In this document: positions 17,926 through 26,448 of the stretch, one piece after another
Position numbering within the stretch: the first letter of the stretch is position 1
Layout of the letters: the number at the start of each line of letters is the position of its first letter
NCBI GenBank assembly: GCA_964399535.1
Contig: CAYNRE010000005.1
Coordinates: 620,001 to 684,000, forward strand
DNA from: CAYNRE01 sp964399535
Lineage (GTDB): Bacteria; Planctomycetota; Planctomycetia; Pirellulales; CAYNRE01
DNA length: 64,000 bases
Reading direction: 5' to 3'
Translations under genes and position numbers: made by a program
The notes under the pieces: model-generated
What the model was told of the DNA's origin: nothing
Seen by the model: only the letters and a program-made list of their open reading frames with translations
Databases searched by the model: none

Positions 17926-18828
17926 TCAGAACCAGAGATCGAGCGCGACCAGCGCCAAAAGGCCCAGACTGATCACCGCGTTGACGTGGAAGAAGGCTTC
18001 GTTCACGCGATCCAGATCGTCGGGCCGAACCAGGGCGTGTTCGTACATCAGTAGGACGGCGACCGCGGCGATGCCGACCCAATAGACGAACCCCAGCGGG
18101 GGAAACACCAGGGGTAACCCGGCCAGGCAAAGCACGGTCGCCAGGTGGCAAATTGCGGAAATTCTAAGGGCGCCGGCCACGCCGAAACGAACGGGCACGC
18201 TCCGCAGGCCCGCCCGGCGGTCGAACTCCACATCCTGGCAGGCATAAATAATATCGAACCCGGCAACCCAACTCAGCACGGCGGCGCCCAGCAGCAGGGG
18301 AGGCCAGGCCAGTTCGCCCCGAATGGCGATCCAGGCGGCCCAGGGGGCCAGCATCAGGGCGGCTCCCAGCCAGAAATGGGCCAGGCTGGTAAACCGCTTG
18401 GCATAGCTGTATCCGCAAAGCCAGGCCAATACGGGGGCTGCCAGCCCAAGCGGCCAACGATTCGGTAGAAACAGCAGCGTGCCGGCCACGAACACCAGCG
18501 ACGCCAGCACCGCGAACCCGATTACGCTGCCCAGCGAGAGCACCCCTGCCGGCAAGTGGCGGCTGCGCGTGCGGGGGTTCTCAGCGTCGATGCGACGATC
18601 GACGATGCGGTTAAACGCCATCGCGGCGCTGCGGGCCCCCACCATGCAAACCACGATGCCGAGCAGCTCCTGCCATCGCCAGGCAATGGGGGGCTCGCTT
18701 TGCCGGTTGGCGGTCCAGGCCATCAGCGCCGAAAGCAGCGCAAAGGGAAGCGCAAACACGGTATGGCTGAAGCGAATCATCTCCAGAAAGTGCTTCAGCT
18801 GCCCGGCCGCTCCGCGGAGGGTGTTCAT
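17926..18828 (-). CDS. UbiA-type prenyltransferase of the menaquinone (futalosine) cluster
   Basis: This integral-membrane aromatic prenyltransferase has 300 residues and 8-9 predicted helices. It carries the two Asp-rich diphosphate-binding sites, NRIVDRRID near the start and CQDVEFD in the middle, where Mg2+ and polyprenyl diphosphate bind. In this setting it is likely the prenylase (MqnP-like) that attaches the isoprenoid tail. Its ATG overlaps the stop of the ubiX gene as TAATG, which suggests translational coupling. A GGGGGCGCGCCCCC palindrome (17897-17910), just past its stop and without a T-run, might be a terminator. The next gene downstream is mqnE. Confidence 0.9.
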   Translation of the reverse strand: MNTLRGAAGQLKHFLEMIRFSHTVFALPFALLSALMAWTANRQSEPPIAWRWQELLGIVVCMVGARSAAMAFNRIVDRRIDAENPRTRSRHLPAGVLSLGSVIGFAVLASLVFVAGTLLFLPNRWPLGLAAPVLAWLCGYSYAKRFTSLAHFWLGAALMLAPWAAWIAIRGELAWPPLLLGAAVLSWVAGFDIIYACQDVEFDRRAGLRSVPVRFGVAGALRISAICHLATVLCLAGLPLVFPPLGFVYWVGIAAVAVLLMYEHALVRPDDLDRVNEAFFHVNAVISLGLLALVALDLWF

Positions 18829-19493
18829 TACGTGGCGCCCCAGCGTCGCATGAGCTGTTGTTCCACGCCAAGTTGATCGCAAATGCGGGCCACGACAAAG
18901 TCGACCAGGTCGGCCAGCGACTCGACGCCGTGGTACCAGCCGGGCATCGCTGGCAGCACGACCGCGCCGGCCTGGGCGCAGCGCTGCAGGTTTTCGAGCT
19001 GAATCGCCGAGAGCGGGGTCTCGCGAGGGACCAGAATCAGCCGCCGATGCTCTTTGAGGTGCACGTCGGCCGCCCGTTGAATCAAGTTGCCCGAGGTGCC
19101 ATGCGCGATGGCACTGGCCGTGCCCCCGGAACAGGGGCAAATGACCATGCCCCGGGTGCGGAACGAACCGCTGGCGATCGGCGCCAGGAGGTTCTGGTAG
19201 TGATGGTAAACCAGTTGGCCCGCTTGCGGTGCGGCAGGCACGCGGCCTTCGAGTTGGGCCGCGGCACCGGAGCGCTGCCGTAGCCAGGCGGAGCCGGCCA
19301 GGAGATCTTCGGAGCGAAATCGTTCGACGGCCAGGTCGACTTCGAGGCCCAGTTCGGTCCGCAACACCGCCTGACCGGCGGGGCTAATCGCCAGATGCAC
19401 CCGCTGGCCGGCCCGGAGCAACACTTCCAGCAGGCGGACCGCGTACACGGCTCCGCTGCCGCCGGTGATGGCCACGACCAAATCAGGTGTCAT
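18828..19493 (-). CDS. ubiX: UbiX-type flavin prenyltransferase
   Basis: The 221-residue product makes prenylated FMN, the cofactor of UbiD-type decarboxylases. The flavodoxin-like motif VVAITGGSGAVYAVRL near the start and RTRGMVICPCSGGTASAI, VPRETPLSAI and VVLPAMPGWY are typical. In the futalosine pathway a UbiX/UbiD pair carries out the decarboxylation step; no UbiD gene is visible here. Its stop overlaps the start of ubiA and its start overlaps the stop of ubiE by four bases (ATGA type). The three genes are therefore one tight operon. Confidence 0.92.
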   Translation of the reverse strand: MTPDLVVAITGGSGAVYAVRLLEVLLRAGQRVHLAISPAGQAVLRTELGLEVDLAVERFRSEDLLAGSAWLRQRSGAAAQLEGRVPAAPQAGQLVYHHYQNLLAPIASGSFRTRGMVICPCSGGTASAIAHGTSGNLIQRAADVHLKEHRRLILVPRETPLSAIQLENLQRCAQAGAVVLPAMPGWYHGVESLADLVDFVVARICDQLGVEQQLMRRWGAT

Positions 19494-20209
19494 TTGCGCC
19501 CCACGTAGAGCGTGGCCACGCCCAGCGTCAACGGGCAGACGCGCACTTCCGACAGCCCGGCGGCCCGCATCCGCGCGGCGAGCGCCTCGCCGGCGGGAAA
19601 CTCCTCAACGCTCGCGGGTAGATAATTGTAGGCCTCGTGGCGATTGCGTGCCAAGGCCTGACCGATGCGCGGAAGCACGTGGCGAAAGTACCAGAGATAC
19701 AACCCGCGCAGCGGCTGCCAGGTGGGGGTCGAAAATTCGAGCACGACCACCCGCCCACCGCGCCGGCAAACGCGCACCATCTCGCGCAGCCCCTGATCGG
19801 TGTCGCTCACGTTGCGCAGGCCAAAGGCCACGCTCACCAGTTGAAACCGCTCGTTGGGAAAGGGAAGGCACTGGGCATCGGCCTCGACGAAGGTGAGCCC
19901 CTGGCCCAGGCCGGCGCGGGCGGATTTCTCCTGGCCGATGACCAACATGGGATGGCAAAAATCGGCCCCCACCACGCCCACTCGTCCCTGGCCGGCGCGG
20001 TGATAGGCCAGCGCCAAATCGCCGGTGCCCGTACACAAATCCAGAATCGGCTCGGTCCCCTCAGGGGGGGCACGGCGCACGGTGCGCCACCGCCAGTACC
20101 GGTCGACATTGAGCGAAAGTAAATGATTCAGCAGGTCGTACCGGGGCGCGATTTGCCCGAACATGTCGCGGACACGTTGGCCCGACTTATCTACCGCCAA
20201 GTTGGTCAA
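19490..20209 (-). CDS. ubiE: Demethylmenaquinone methyltransferase (UbiE/MenG)
   Basis: This roughly 239-residue SAM-dependent C-methyltransferase carries out the last step of menaquinone synthesis. Motifs are RYDLLNHLLSLNVDRYWRW near the start, LDLCTGTGDLALA (SAM-binding motif I), GADFCHPML, and AFGLRNVSD. The frame begins with TTG at 20209, but an AGGAG lies only one base before it. A second in-frame TTG at 20200 sits about ten bases after the same AGGAG and is the more plausible start. It is the first gene of the ubiE-ubiX-ubiA run and overlaps ubiX. Confidence 0.9.
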   Translation of the reverse strand: MTNLAVDKSGQRVRDMFGQIAPRYDLLNHLLSLNVDRYWRWRTVRRAPPEGTEPILDLCTGTGDLALAYHRAGQGRVGVVGADFCHPMLVIGQEKSARAGLGQGLTFVEADAQCLPFPNERFQLVSVAFGLRNVSDTDQGLREMVRVCRRGGRVVVLEFSTPTWQPLRGLYLWYFRHVLPRIGQALARNRHEAYNYLPASVEEFPAGEALAARMRAAGLSEVRVCPLTLGVATLYVGRK

Positions 20210-20539
20210 GCTCCTGCCAGGTTCGGAGGCGATCGCCGCGTGCCGCTGCCCGGGGAAACGCGGTGCCGCGCCCGCAGCGGTAAGTGGCTAACCGCTGGGC
20301 TGCCAGACCCATTAACCCCCGCCGCGCCAATTTCCGAGCGCGGCGAAAACGCCGCATTCTAGCCGGCCAGCCGCTGCCTCACGACCCACTACCCAGGGCC
20401 CCGTGGGTTGGCCGGTCGCGAGGCCCCTGGTCCGTCCGGCCGGGGAGCGGGGCCGCCTTGACCAATCTGCCCGGCGAGTCTCCACTGGAAGCGGCCTGCC
20501 ATGCGACCGTCTGCCGCAACTGCCCCCCCGCACCTACCT
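20210..20539. other. Divergent intergenic region between ubiE and comB-like gene
   Basis: These 330 bases should contain promoters for both directions. I could not identify convincing -10/-35 pairs or a hairpin, and the short open frames are Arg/Pro-rich and unconvincing. Confidence 0.35.
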
Positions 20540-21355
20540 ATGATGAGTGGTCGAATCGACGTTTACTTTCTCCCCGAGTTGGCTCCGGCCGACCGGCTCC
20601 GGGGAGCCCAAGTGGCCATGATCGACGTGCTGAGGGCATCGACCGTGATGGTCGAGGCCCTCGCCCAAGGCGCCGCCGGAGTCGTCGCCTGTGAAGAGAT
20701 TGACGAAGCCCGCGCGGCGGCCGCGGCGCTGCCGCCTGGGGGCGCGCTGTTGGGAGGCGAACGGGGCGGGCTACCCATTGCCGGGTTCGACCTCGGCAAT
20801 TCGCCTGCCGAGTACGCGGCCCACCGGGTGCGCGGCCGCACGCTCATCATCACCACCACCAACGGCACGCGGGCCCTGGCTCGGGCCAACCAGGCCTCGG
20901 AGCGAATCATCGCCAGCCTGACCAACGCCGAGGCGGCGGCCCGGTGGCTGGCCTCGCGCGAGCGGGTGGTTTTGCTCTGCGCCGGCACCCGCGGCGAGAT
21001 CACGCGCGAAGATGTGCTGTGCGCCGGTTTGCTGACCGCCCATTTAACGAGTGCGACCACTACGGGGCCCGCGGCGCCACGACGCGAGCTAAACGACCAG
21101 GCCGAATTGGCACTGGCCGCGTGGAACGATCTGGCGGCCCGGGCGCAGGCCGCGGGCCGGGTAACCCACCAGGGCAAACCCACTCCGGAATGGCTGCGCG
21201 ATGAATTGGCCAGCACCCAGGGGGGGCGCAACGTGGCGGCACTTGGTTTAGCGCGCGACCTGGCTGACGTGGCGCTGCTGGATCGCTGGAACCTGGTGCC
21301 GGTTTGGGATCACCGATCGGGGCGCATCGTGGCTGCCGCCGGCGCGGGGCCATAG
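20540..21355 (+). CDS. comB: 2-phosphosulfolactate phosphatase (ComB) family protein
   Basis: The roughly 271-residue protein belongs to the ComB family, which dephosphorylates 2-phosphosulfolactate in coenzyme M synthesis; many bacteria that lack coenzyme M carry it with an unknown substrate. Family-like stretches are AQVAMIDVLRASTVMVEAL near the start, LGGERGG, FDLGNSPAEY and TTTNGTRAL. The start is taken at ATG 20540, with a second ATG directly after it; the upstream open segment beginning at 20501 is less convincing. It is transcribed away from the menaquinone genes and is followed at 143 bases by the glycyl-tRNA synthetase gene. Confidence 0.82.
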   Translation: MMSGRIDVYFLPELAPADRLRGAQVAMIDVLRASTVMVEALAQGAAGVVACEEIDEARAAAAALPPGGALLGGERGGLPIAGFDLGNSPAEYAAHRVRGRTLIITTTNGTRALARANQASERIIASLTNAEAAARWLASRERVVLLCAGTRGEITREDVLCAGLLTAHLTSATTTGPAAPRRELNDQAELALAAWNDLAARAQAAGRVTHQGKPTPEWLRDELASTQGGRNVAALGLARDLADVALLDRWNLVPVWDHRSGRIVAAAGAGP

Positions 21356-21498
21356 ACCACTGCAACCCCCCCCAAGTACACTATGCGACTCGCCCCTAGG
21401 CGGCCACCCGAAGTTGGCGCCGCTGCAAGCCGCCCGCCGCTCGCCCGGGGGCGCTCCCGGGGCCAGGACTTCCCGTTGGAAAGGCTAAGTCGACCACT

Positions 21499-23151
21499 AT
21501 GGACATGGAAAAGCTGGTATCGCTGTGCAAACGGCGCGGCTTTCTCTTTCAATCCAGCGAAATCTACGGCGGCCTGAACGGCTTTTGGGACTACGGCCCC
21601 CTGGGCGTGGAGCTGAAGCGGAACGTGAAGGAAGCCTGGTGGCGCGACATGGTCACCGGCCACGACGAGCTGAGCGCTCCCCAGGGAGCGCCGAGCGCGT
21701 ACGAGATGACCGGCCTCGACGCGACGATCATCATGCACCCCCAAATCTGGAAGTGCTCGGGGCACTACGACCTGTTTCACGATTTCATGGTCGATTGCCG
21801 CGAGTCGAAGCGGCGGTATCGCCACGACCAGGTGCTGGGGCGCTGGGTCGAGCACCAGAACCAGCGGGTTTTCATTGCCACCCAGGTTGGCGGCGACGAG
21901 GGGCTGGCCGAAACCCAGCAGCGGGCCCTTAAGTTCTTCAATCTCCGCTCCAAAGACTCCGAGCGGCTCATCTGGCAGGGGCCGCTCGTGTCGCTCACCA
22001 CGGTGCAAGAATTCGCCCAAGTGCTCGGCCCCGACGCCAAGTCGCTGGGGACACTGACCGAGCCCCGCGAATTCAACCTGATGTTCAAAACCTATGTGGG
22101 GGCGCTCAGCGGCGAAGAGGGGGCGGCGTTTCTCAGGCCCGAAACCGCCCAGGGAATCTTCGTCAATTTCAAGAACGTTTGCGACAGTACCCGGGTCCGC
22201 GTACCGTTCGGCATCGCCCAGGTCGGCAAGAGCTTTCGCAATGAGATTACCCCGCGAAACTTCACCTTTCGCTCGCGGGAATTCGAGCAGATGGAGATCG
22301 AGTTCTTCTGCCATCCGGGCACCTCGGCCGAGTGGTATCGGTACTGGCGCGACCGCCGGTATCGCTGGTACCTCGAACTGGGGCTGGCCGGCCAGCGGCT
22401 GCGGCTGCGCGAGCACGATGCCGACGAGCTTTCGCACTATTCCTGCGGAACGGCCGACATCGAATACGCCTTCCCGTTCTTGCCCCCAGGCGAATTCGGC
22501 GAGCTGGAAGGGATTGCCCACCGAGGCGATTTCGACCTGCGCAGCCATATGGAGGGCAAGCTGGTGCGTCAGGGAGACCAGCTGGTGGTCGAAACCGATG
22601 CCGAGGGCAAACCCCGCCACCGTGGCAGCGGCAAGGACCTGAGCTACTTCGACGACCTGACCCGCGAGCGGTACACGCCCCACGTCATCGAACCTTCGGC
22701 CGGGGCCGATCGAGCCACGCTGGCCTTTCTGTGCCAGGCCTACCGCGAGGACCAGGTGCCCGACGAGAACGGCAAGCCCCGCGACCGCGTGCTGCTCAGC
22801 TTGCACCCTCGGCTGGCGCCGCTCAAGGCGGCCGTGTTCCCGCTGGTGAAGCGCGACGGAATGCCCGAGCTGGCCCAAGAGATTTACCGCGCGCTCAAGC
22901 CGCAGTTCACCACTTTTTACGACGAAAAGGGCTCGGTCGGCAAACGCTATGCCCGCCAGGACGAGGCCGGCACCCCCTACTGCATTACGGTCGACAGCCA
23001 GTCGCTAGGCGACCGCACGGTCACCTTCCGCGACCGCGACACGCTCCGCCAATGGCGCGTGAAAGTCGACGATTGCGCCGACCAACTGCGGCGGTTGCTA
23101 GCCAACCCGGCCGAGGTGCCCAGCGACGCACCCCGGGCCGGCGGAGCGTGA
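21499..23151 (+). CDS. glyQS: Glycyl-tRNA synthetase, homodimeric type
   Basis: This 550-residue class II enzyme charges tRNA-Gly. Its N-terminal section has FQSSEIYGGLNGFWDYGPLG, and the class II motif 2 region includes RPETAQGIFVNFKNV. The C-terminal portion is an anticodon-binding domain (LHPRLAPLKAAVFPLV). This is the single-chain alpha2 form rather than the alpha2beta2 form. A GGAAAGG lies upstream of the ATG. The isomerase gene follows after 6 bases and may be co-transcribed. Confidence 0.95.
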   Translation: MDMEKLVSLCKRRGFLFQSSEIYGGLNGFWDYGPLGVELKRNVKEAWWRDMVTGHDELSAPQGAPSAYEMTGLDATIIMHPQIWKCSGHYDLFHDFMVDCRESKRRYRHDQVLGRWVEHQNQRVFIATQVGGDEGLAETQQRALKFFNLRSKDSERLIWQGPLVSLTTVQEFAQVLGPDAKSLGTLTEPREFNLMFKTYVGALSGEEGAAFLRPETAQGIFVNFKNVCDSTRVRVPFGIAQVGKSFRNEITPRNFTFRSREFEQMEIEFFCHPGTSAEWYRYWRDRRYRWYLELGLAGQRLRLREHDADELSHYSCGTADIEYAFPFLPPGEFGELEGIAHRGDFDLRSHMEGKLVRQGDQLVVETDAEGKPRHRGSGKDLSYFDDLTRERYTPHVIEPSAGADRATLAFLCQAYREDQVPDENGKPRDRVLLSLHPRLAPLKAAVFPLVKRDGMPELAQEIYRALKPQFTTFYDEKGSVGKRYARQDEAGTPYCITVDSQSLGDRTVTFRDRDTLRQWRVKVDDCADQLRRLLANPAEVPSDAPRAGGA

Positions 23152-23157
23152 GCGGCG

Positions 23158-23979
23158 ATGAAACCCGCCATTAGCCAGGTTTGCACGCTGGGCACCCCGC
23201 TGGAACGCGACCTGGAAGACTACGCGGCGGCCCACTGCCCGGCCGTGGAACTTTGGCTGGGCAAGCTCGAGACCTATCTGGAAACCCACACGCCGGACGA
23301 TGCCCGGCGGCTGCTGGGAGAACACCAGCTGGCGGCCCCCGTCGCCAGCTTTCAGGGAGGGTTGTTTTCAGCGGACGACTCGGCCTGGCAAGAAACCTGG
23401 CGGCACTTCGAGCGCCGGCTCGAGCTTTGCCGCCAACTCGAGGTGGATACCCTGGTGTTGGCCTGCGACGTGGCGGGGCCGCTCAGCCAGCAGTTGCTCG
23501 ACCGGGTGAGCCTGAGGCTAGGGCAGGCAGCCGTGCGAGCCGGCGAGGCCCAGGTCAAGCTGGCCCTGGAATTTCAGGCCCGGGCCACCTTTGGAAACAA
23601 CCTGCAGACCGCGGCCGCCATGGTGGCCGAGGTTGCCGAACCATCGCTGGGGCTGTGCCTGGACCTGTTCCACTTCTACACGGGGCCCAGCAAACCCGAC
23701 GACTTGGGTTGTCTTTCGCCCGACAACCTTTTCCACGTGCAGCTTTGCGATTTGTCGGCCACTTGCCGGGAGTTGGCCACGGACAGCGACCGGATCCTGC
23801 CCGGCGACGGCGATTTCCTGCTGGAGCCGATCCTGGGCACCCTGCGGGCGCTGGGTTACCGCGGGGTTGTTTCGGTCGAGGTAATGAACCCCCAATTCTG
23901 GCAGATTCCTGCCCGACAGGTGGCCGAAGTCAGCATCACCGCCCTGAGGAAACTGTTGGGGCAGGCGGAGCCGGCCTGA
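23158..23979 (+). CDS. Sugar phosphate isomerase/epimerase-family TIM-barrel protein
   Basis: The 273-residue protein has the TIM-barrel pattern of the xylose isomerase-like family, but no export signal, so it is cytoplasmic. Segments seen are AVELWLGKLE, KLALEFQARATFGNN, LGLCLDLFHFYTGPSKP, HVQLCDLSATC and GDGDFLLEPIL. These correspond to family strands that carry metal-binding Glu, Asp, His and Glu residues (E in LALEFQ, D in CLDLFHF). It directly follows the glycyl-tRNA synthetase stop, so the two may be co-transcribed, though the pairing tells nothing certain about its substrate. Confidence 0.78.
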   Translation: MKPAISQVCTLGTPLERDLEDYAAAHCPAVELWLGKLETYLETHTPDDARRLLGEHQLAAPVASFQGGLFSADDSAWQETWRHFERRLELCRQLEVDTLVLACDVAGPLSQQLLDRVSLRLGQAAVRAGEAQVKLALEFQARATFGNNLQTAAAMVAEVAEPSLGLCLDLFHFYTGPSKPDDLGCLSPDNLFHVQLCDLSATCRELATDSDRILPGDGDFLLEPILGTLRALGYRGVVSVEVMNPQFWQIPARQVAEVSITALRKLLGQAEPA

Positions 23980-24216
23980 TAGCAGTCGCCCGATCGCGCC
24001 GGCCAGCTGCCCCGCGGGCGCGAGTTCCCCCCCGGCTGCCGAGCTCGATCGAGCCCGGTTTCTCGCCGCGAAAACAGCCCGCCGCGGCTGCAACACAAGC
24101 TCGATCGGCACCTAAATCCGGCAGCGGCCGATTGAAGTTCCAATCCGGCGCGCGAATAATCCTGAACGGGTCGCCGCGGGGCAGAGTCTCAATTGCTCGC
24201 TGAGCGGAGGTGAGTG

Positions 24217-25338
24217 GTGGCTAACCGCATGAAGGTCGCCGCAATGGCGACAGTCATTCTAGCCTGGGGCGCTGGCACGAAAGGCCTCCCGCCGGTTCAC
24301 GCACAGGCGGTGGGCTATGGCCAGGCGCAGCGGCACATGCCGGGCGCCGCACGAGCCGGTGGCGACGCAGCCGCCTCGCAAGATTACGGAACCGGCCTAA
24401 CCCCGCCGGTACCACCGCCGGCCACCGGGGGTGGCGGCGCTGGGCCACCAGGCAACGCGGGGGGCGGTTATCACCACCACCACGGCTCGCCGGGTTTCTA
24501 CCCTGGCTACAACTCTGGCTTTGTGCCCGGGTTTTTCGGAGGGGTTTATCCGGGCTGGTCGTTCTGGCCGAATTATGGCGTGAGCGCTTGGTCGTACGTA
24601 CCTTGGGGCCCCAGTTTCGGATTGGGCTACAACTACGGCGAGCCATTCAACGTGCTTGGTCAAACCGTTTACGGCCCGCCGACGAACTACAGCTACTACT
24701 CCGGTCCGGTCGTCGAACCGCCCTTGCCACCGGGCGACATTCTGGGGGGCGCCCCGGCTCAGCGCGATCGTCGGGAACTGCGGGTGCCCGCTGCCCAGCA
24801 GATGGAATTAGCGAGAAAGTACCTCGGTTACGGCGACAAGTATTTCGGCCAGCAGCGCTACCGCGATGCGGCCAGCCGATATCAATCGGCCGTGCGAGCG
24901 GCGCCGGAATGGGCCGAGGCGCGGTTCCGCTTGGGGCACGCGGCGTTCGCGATGGGCCGCTTCGAGCAAGCCGCGCGCGAGTTTCGCCACGGCCTGGCGC
25001 TCGACCCGGATTGGCCCAGTCAGCCCGATCGCTTCGATCGGCTCTATGGCGACAACCCGCTGGCTCGGCAGTCGCACCTCGACCGCCTGGCACGAGCCAC
25101 GGCCGACAATCCTCAGGTGGCCGACTATTGGTATGTGTTGGGCGTCGAACTTTTTGCCAGCGGCCGGGCGCTTCCGGCGGAGCAGTTTTTCCAGCGCGCT
25201 CGGGACCTGGGTTCCGGCAAGGAAGCGGTTCTGGGCTATCTCGACCAGATCACGGCCATTCGTCGCCAGCGCAACGAACTTGCTGGCCGCGGCGGGGCCG
25301 ACCCCGAGCCGGTGCCCGCCGGCGAGGTCGAGTTGTAA
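24217..25338 (+). CDS. Secreted Gly/Pro-rich protein with C-terminal TPR-like repeats
   Basis: The first 30 residues form a signal peptide (VAAMATVILAWGAGT ... VHAQA). A low-complexity region rich in Gly, Pro, Tyr and His follows (about residues 50-170), with several GYN/GFF/GYxP elements and a short His run. From about residue 185 the protein is helical with TPR-like repeats (YRDAASRYQSAVRAAPEWAE, FRLGHAAFAMGRFEQAAREF), and it ends in a short acidic tail. The frame has GTG codons at 24214 and 24217; GGAGG at 24206-24210 is at the better distance for 24217. It is followed by an excellent terminator, so it is a single-gene or last-gene unit. A cell-envelope scaffold role is inference. Confidence 0.75.
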   Translation: MANRMKVAAMATVILAWGAGTKGLPPVHAQAVGYGQAQRHMPGAARAGGDAAASQDYGTGLTPPVPPPATGGGGAGPPGNAGGGYHHHHGSPGFYPGYNSGFVPGFFGGVYPGWSFWPNYGVSAWSYVPWGPSFGLGYNYGEPFNVLGQTVYGPPTNYSYYSGPVVEPPLPPGDILGGAPAQRDRRELRVPAAQQMELARKYLGYGDKYFGQQRYRDAASRYQSAVRAAPEWAEARFRLGHAAFAMGRFEQAAREFRHGLALDPDWPSQPDRFDRLYGDNPLARQSHLDRLARATADNPQVADYWYVLGVELFASGRALPAEQFFQRARDLGSGKEAVLGYLDQITAIRRQRNELAGRGGADPEPVPAGEVEL

Positions 25339-25373
25339 CTCCGCAGCCCAGGCCGGGGACGCTTCCTTCTAAA

Positions 25374-25396
25374 CGGGGCGAGCCCCGGTTTTTTTT
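25374..25396 (+). terminator. Rho-independent terminator after the TPR gene
   Basis: A stem CGGGG-CGAG-CCCCG (25374-25387) is followed by one base and a run of eight T (25389-25396). It lies 36 bases after the stop of the upstream gene and is the cleanest intrinsic terminator in the window. Confidence 0.85.
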
Positions 25397-25889
25397 CGTG
25401 CTACCGAACCAAATTTCGCATCGCCCGGTGGCTTTTCACCTTTCCCCTACGAGCGGGGGCCAGTGAGAACCGGGTTCAATAGAGCGCCGCGCCACGGCGA
25501 GCGCGATTTGGCCGCGGGGCGCGCGGTACGTGTCGCCCCGATCGCTGAATTCCTCGGCCCAGGCCAACCCAGGCACGGTGCTCGCGGTGCTCGCGCCCGT
25601 TGCTGCCGGGCGCTCGCTCGACCCGAACCGCGCGGCGCCGCGCTGAGACGGTGTATCGCTAGGTTTGTCGAACGAAGCGACCCCGGGGCGCCGGGCGATA
25701 CGGAACGCGGCTGGCGCTCTTATTCCGCCAGGGCCCGAGCGCCGCGACCCGATTGACGATCTCGGGTAGCCCTCGTTAGTTTGTCACCAGCGAGGTCCAG
25801 CGCTGGGTTGGGCCGCGCCGGACGGCAGCCATTCCGAGTCGCTGCCGCCGCAATCGCTCGCGGCGAGACTCGGCAGGAAGGCATGGGCG
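25397..25889. other. Intergenic region, no gene seen
   Basis: These 493 bases between the terminator and bacterioferritin contain only Arg/Pro-rich frames with no domain. The bacterioferritin promoter should be here, but I could not pick a convincing -10/-35 pair. Confidence 0.4.
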
Positions 25890-26375
25890 ATGCAAGGCAA
25901 AACCGAGGCGATCGACGCGCTCAACGGCGCTTTGACCATTGAGCTGACGGCGATCAATCAGTACTTCTGCCAGGCGAAGATGTGCAAGAATTGGGGCTAC
26001 AACAAGCTGGCCGCCAAGCACTATCACGAGTCGATGGGCGAAATGAAGCACGCCGAAATGATCATCGACCGCATTCTGTTCCTCGAGGGCGTTCCCGAAA
26101 TCGCCCGCTACGACGTGATTCGCGTCGGCACCAATGTGAAGGAACAGTTTGAAAACGACCTGGCCCTGGAGACCAAGGGCGTGGCCGCCTACAACGCCGG
26201 AGTCGCCCTGGCGACGCAATTGAACGACAACGGCACCCGAGAGCTGATGGAACGCATCTTGATCGAGTCGGAAGAGCACGTCGATTGGTTGGAAACCCAG
26301 CTCGGGATCATTAAAGACATCGGCCTGGAACTGTACCTCAGCCAGCAATTGGGCGAGGATGCCCCAGGGCACTAA
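25890..26375 (+). CDS. bfr: Bacterioferritin
   Basis: This 161-residue four-helix ferritin stores iron in a 24-subunit shell. The start ATG has AGGAAGG upstream. Using E. coli numbering, with no gaps through this stretch, the ferroxidase residues E18, Y25, E51, H54, E94 and H130 are present, and M52 is kept as the haem ligand. Residue 127, normally a bridging Glu in the ferroxidase centre, is Ser here (the helix reads IESEEHVDW). Whether a neighbouring Glu replaces it is unknown. The metzincin-like gene follows 73 bases downstream and could share a transcript. Confidence 0.93.
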   Translation: MQGKTEAIDALNGALTIELTAINQYFCQAKMCKNWGYNKLAAKHYHESMGEMKHAEMIIDRILFLEGVPEIARYDVIRVGTNVKEQFENDLALETKGVAAYNAGVALATQLNDNGTRELMERILIESEEHVDWLETQLGIIKDIGLELYLSQQLGEDAPGH

Positions 26376-26448
26376 CACCAGCCTGGGTTCGCCGCGGGCG
26401 CAAGCCGTCCGCATGTGCCGACCAGGGCTCGGGCCGGTCAGGGCCGTT

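Noticed and set aside
21310..22878. A 522-codon open frame on the minus strand
   Set aside because: Antisense to the glycyl-tRNA synthetase, which is well supported.
25463..25756. A 97-codon Arg-rich frame
   Set aside because: No ribosome site, no domain, composition typical of random GC-rich DNA.
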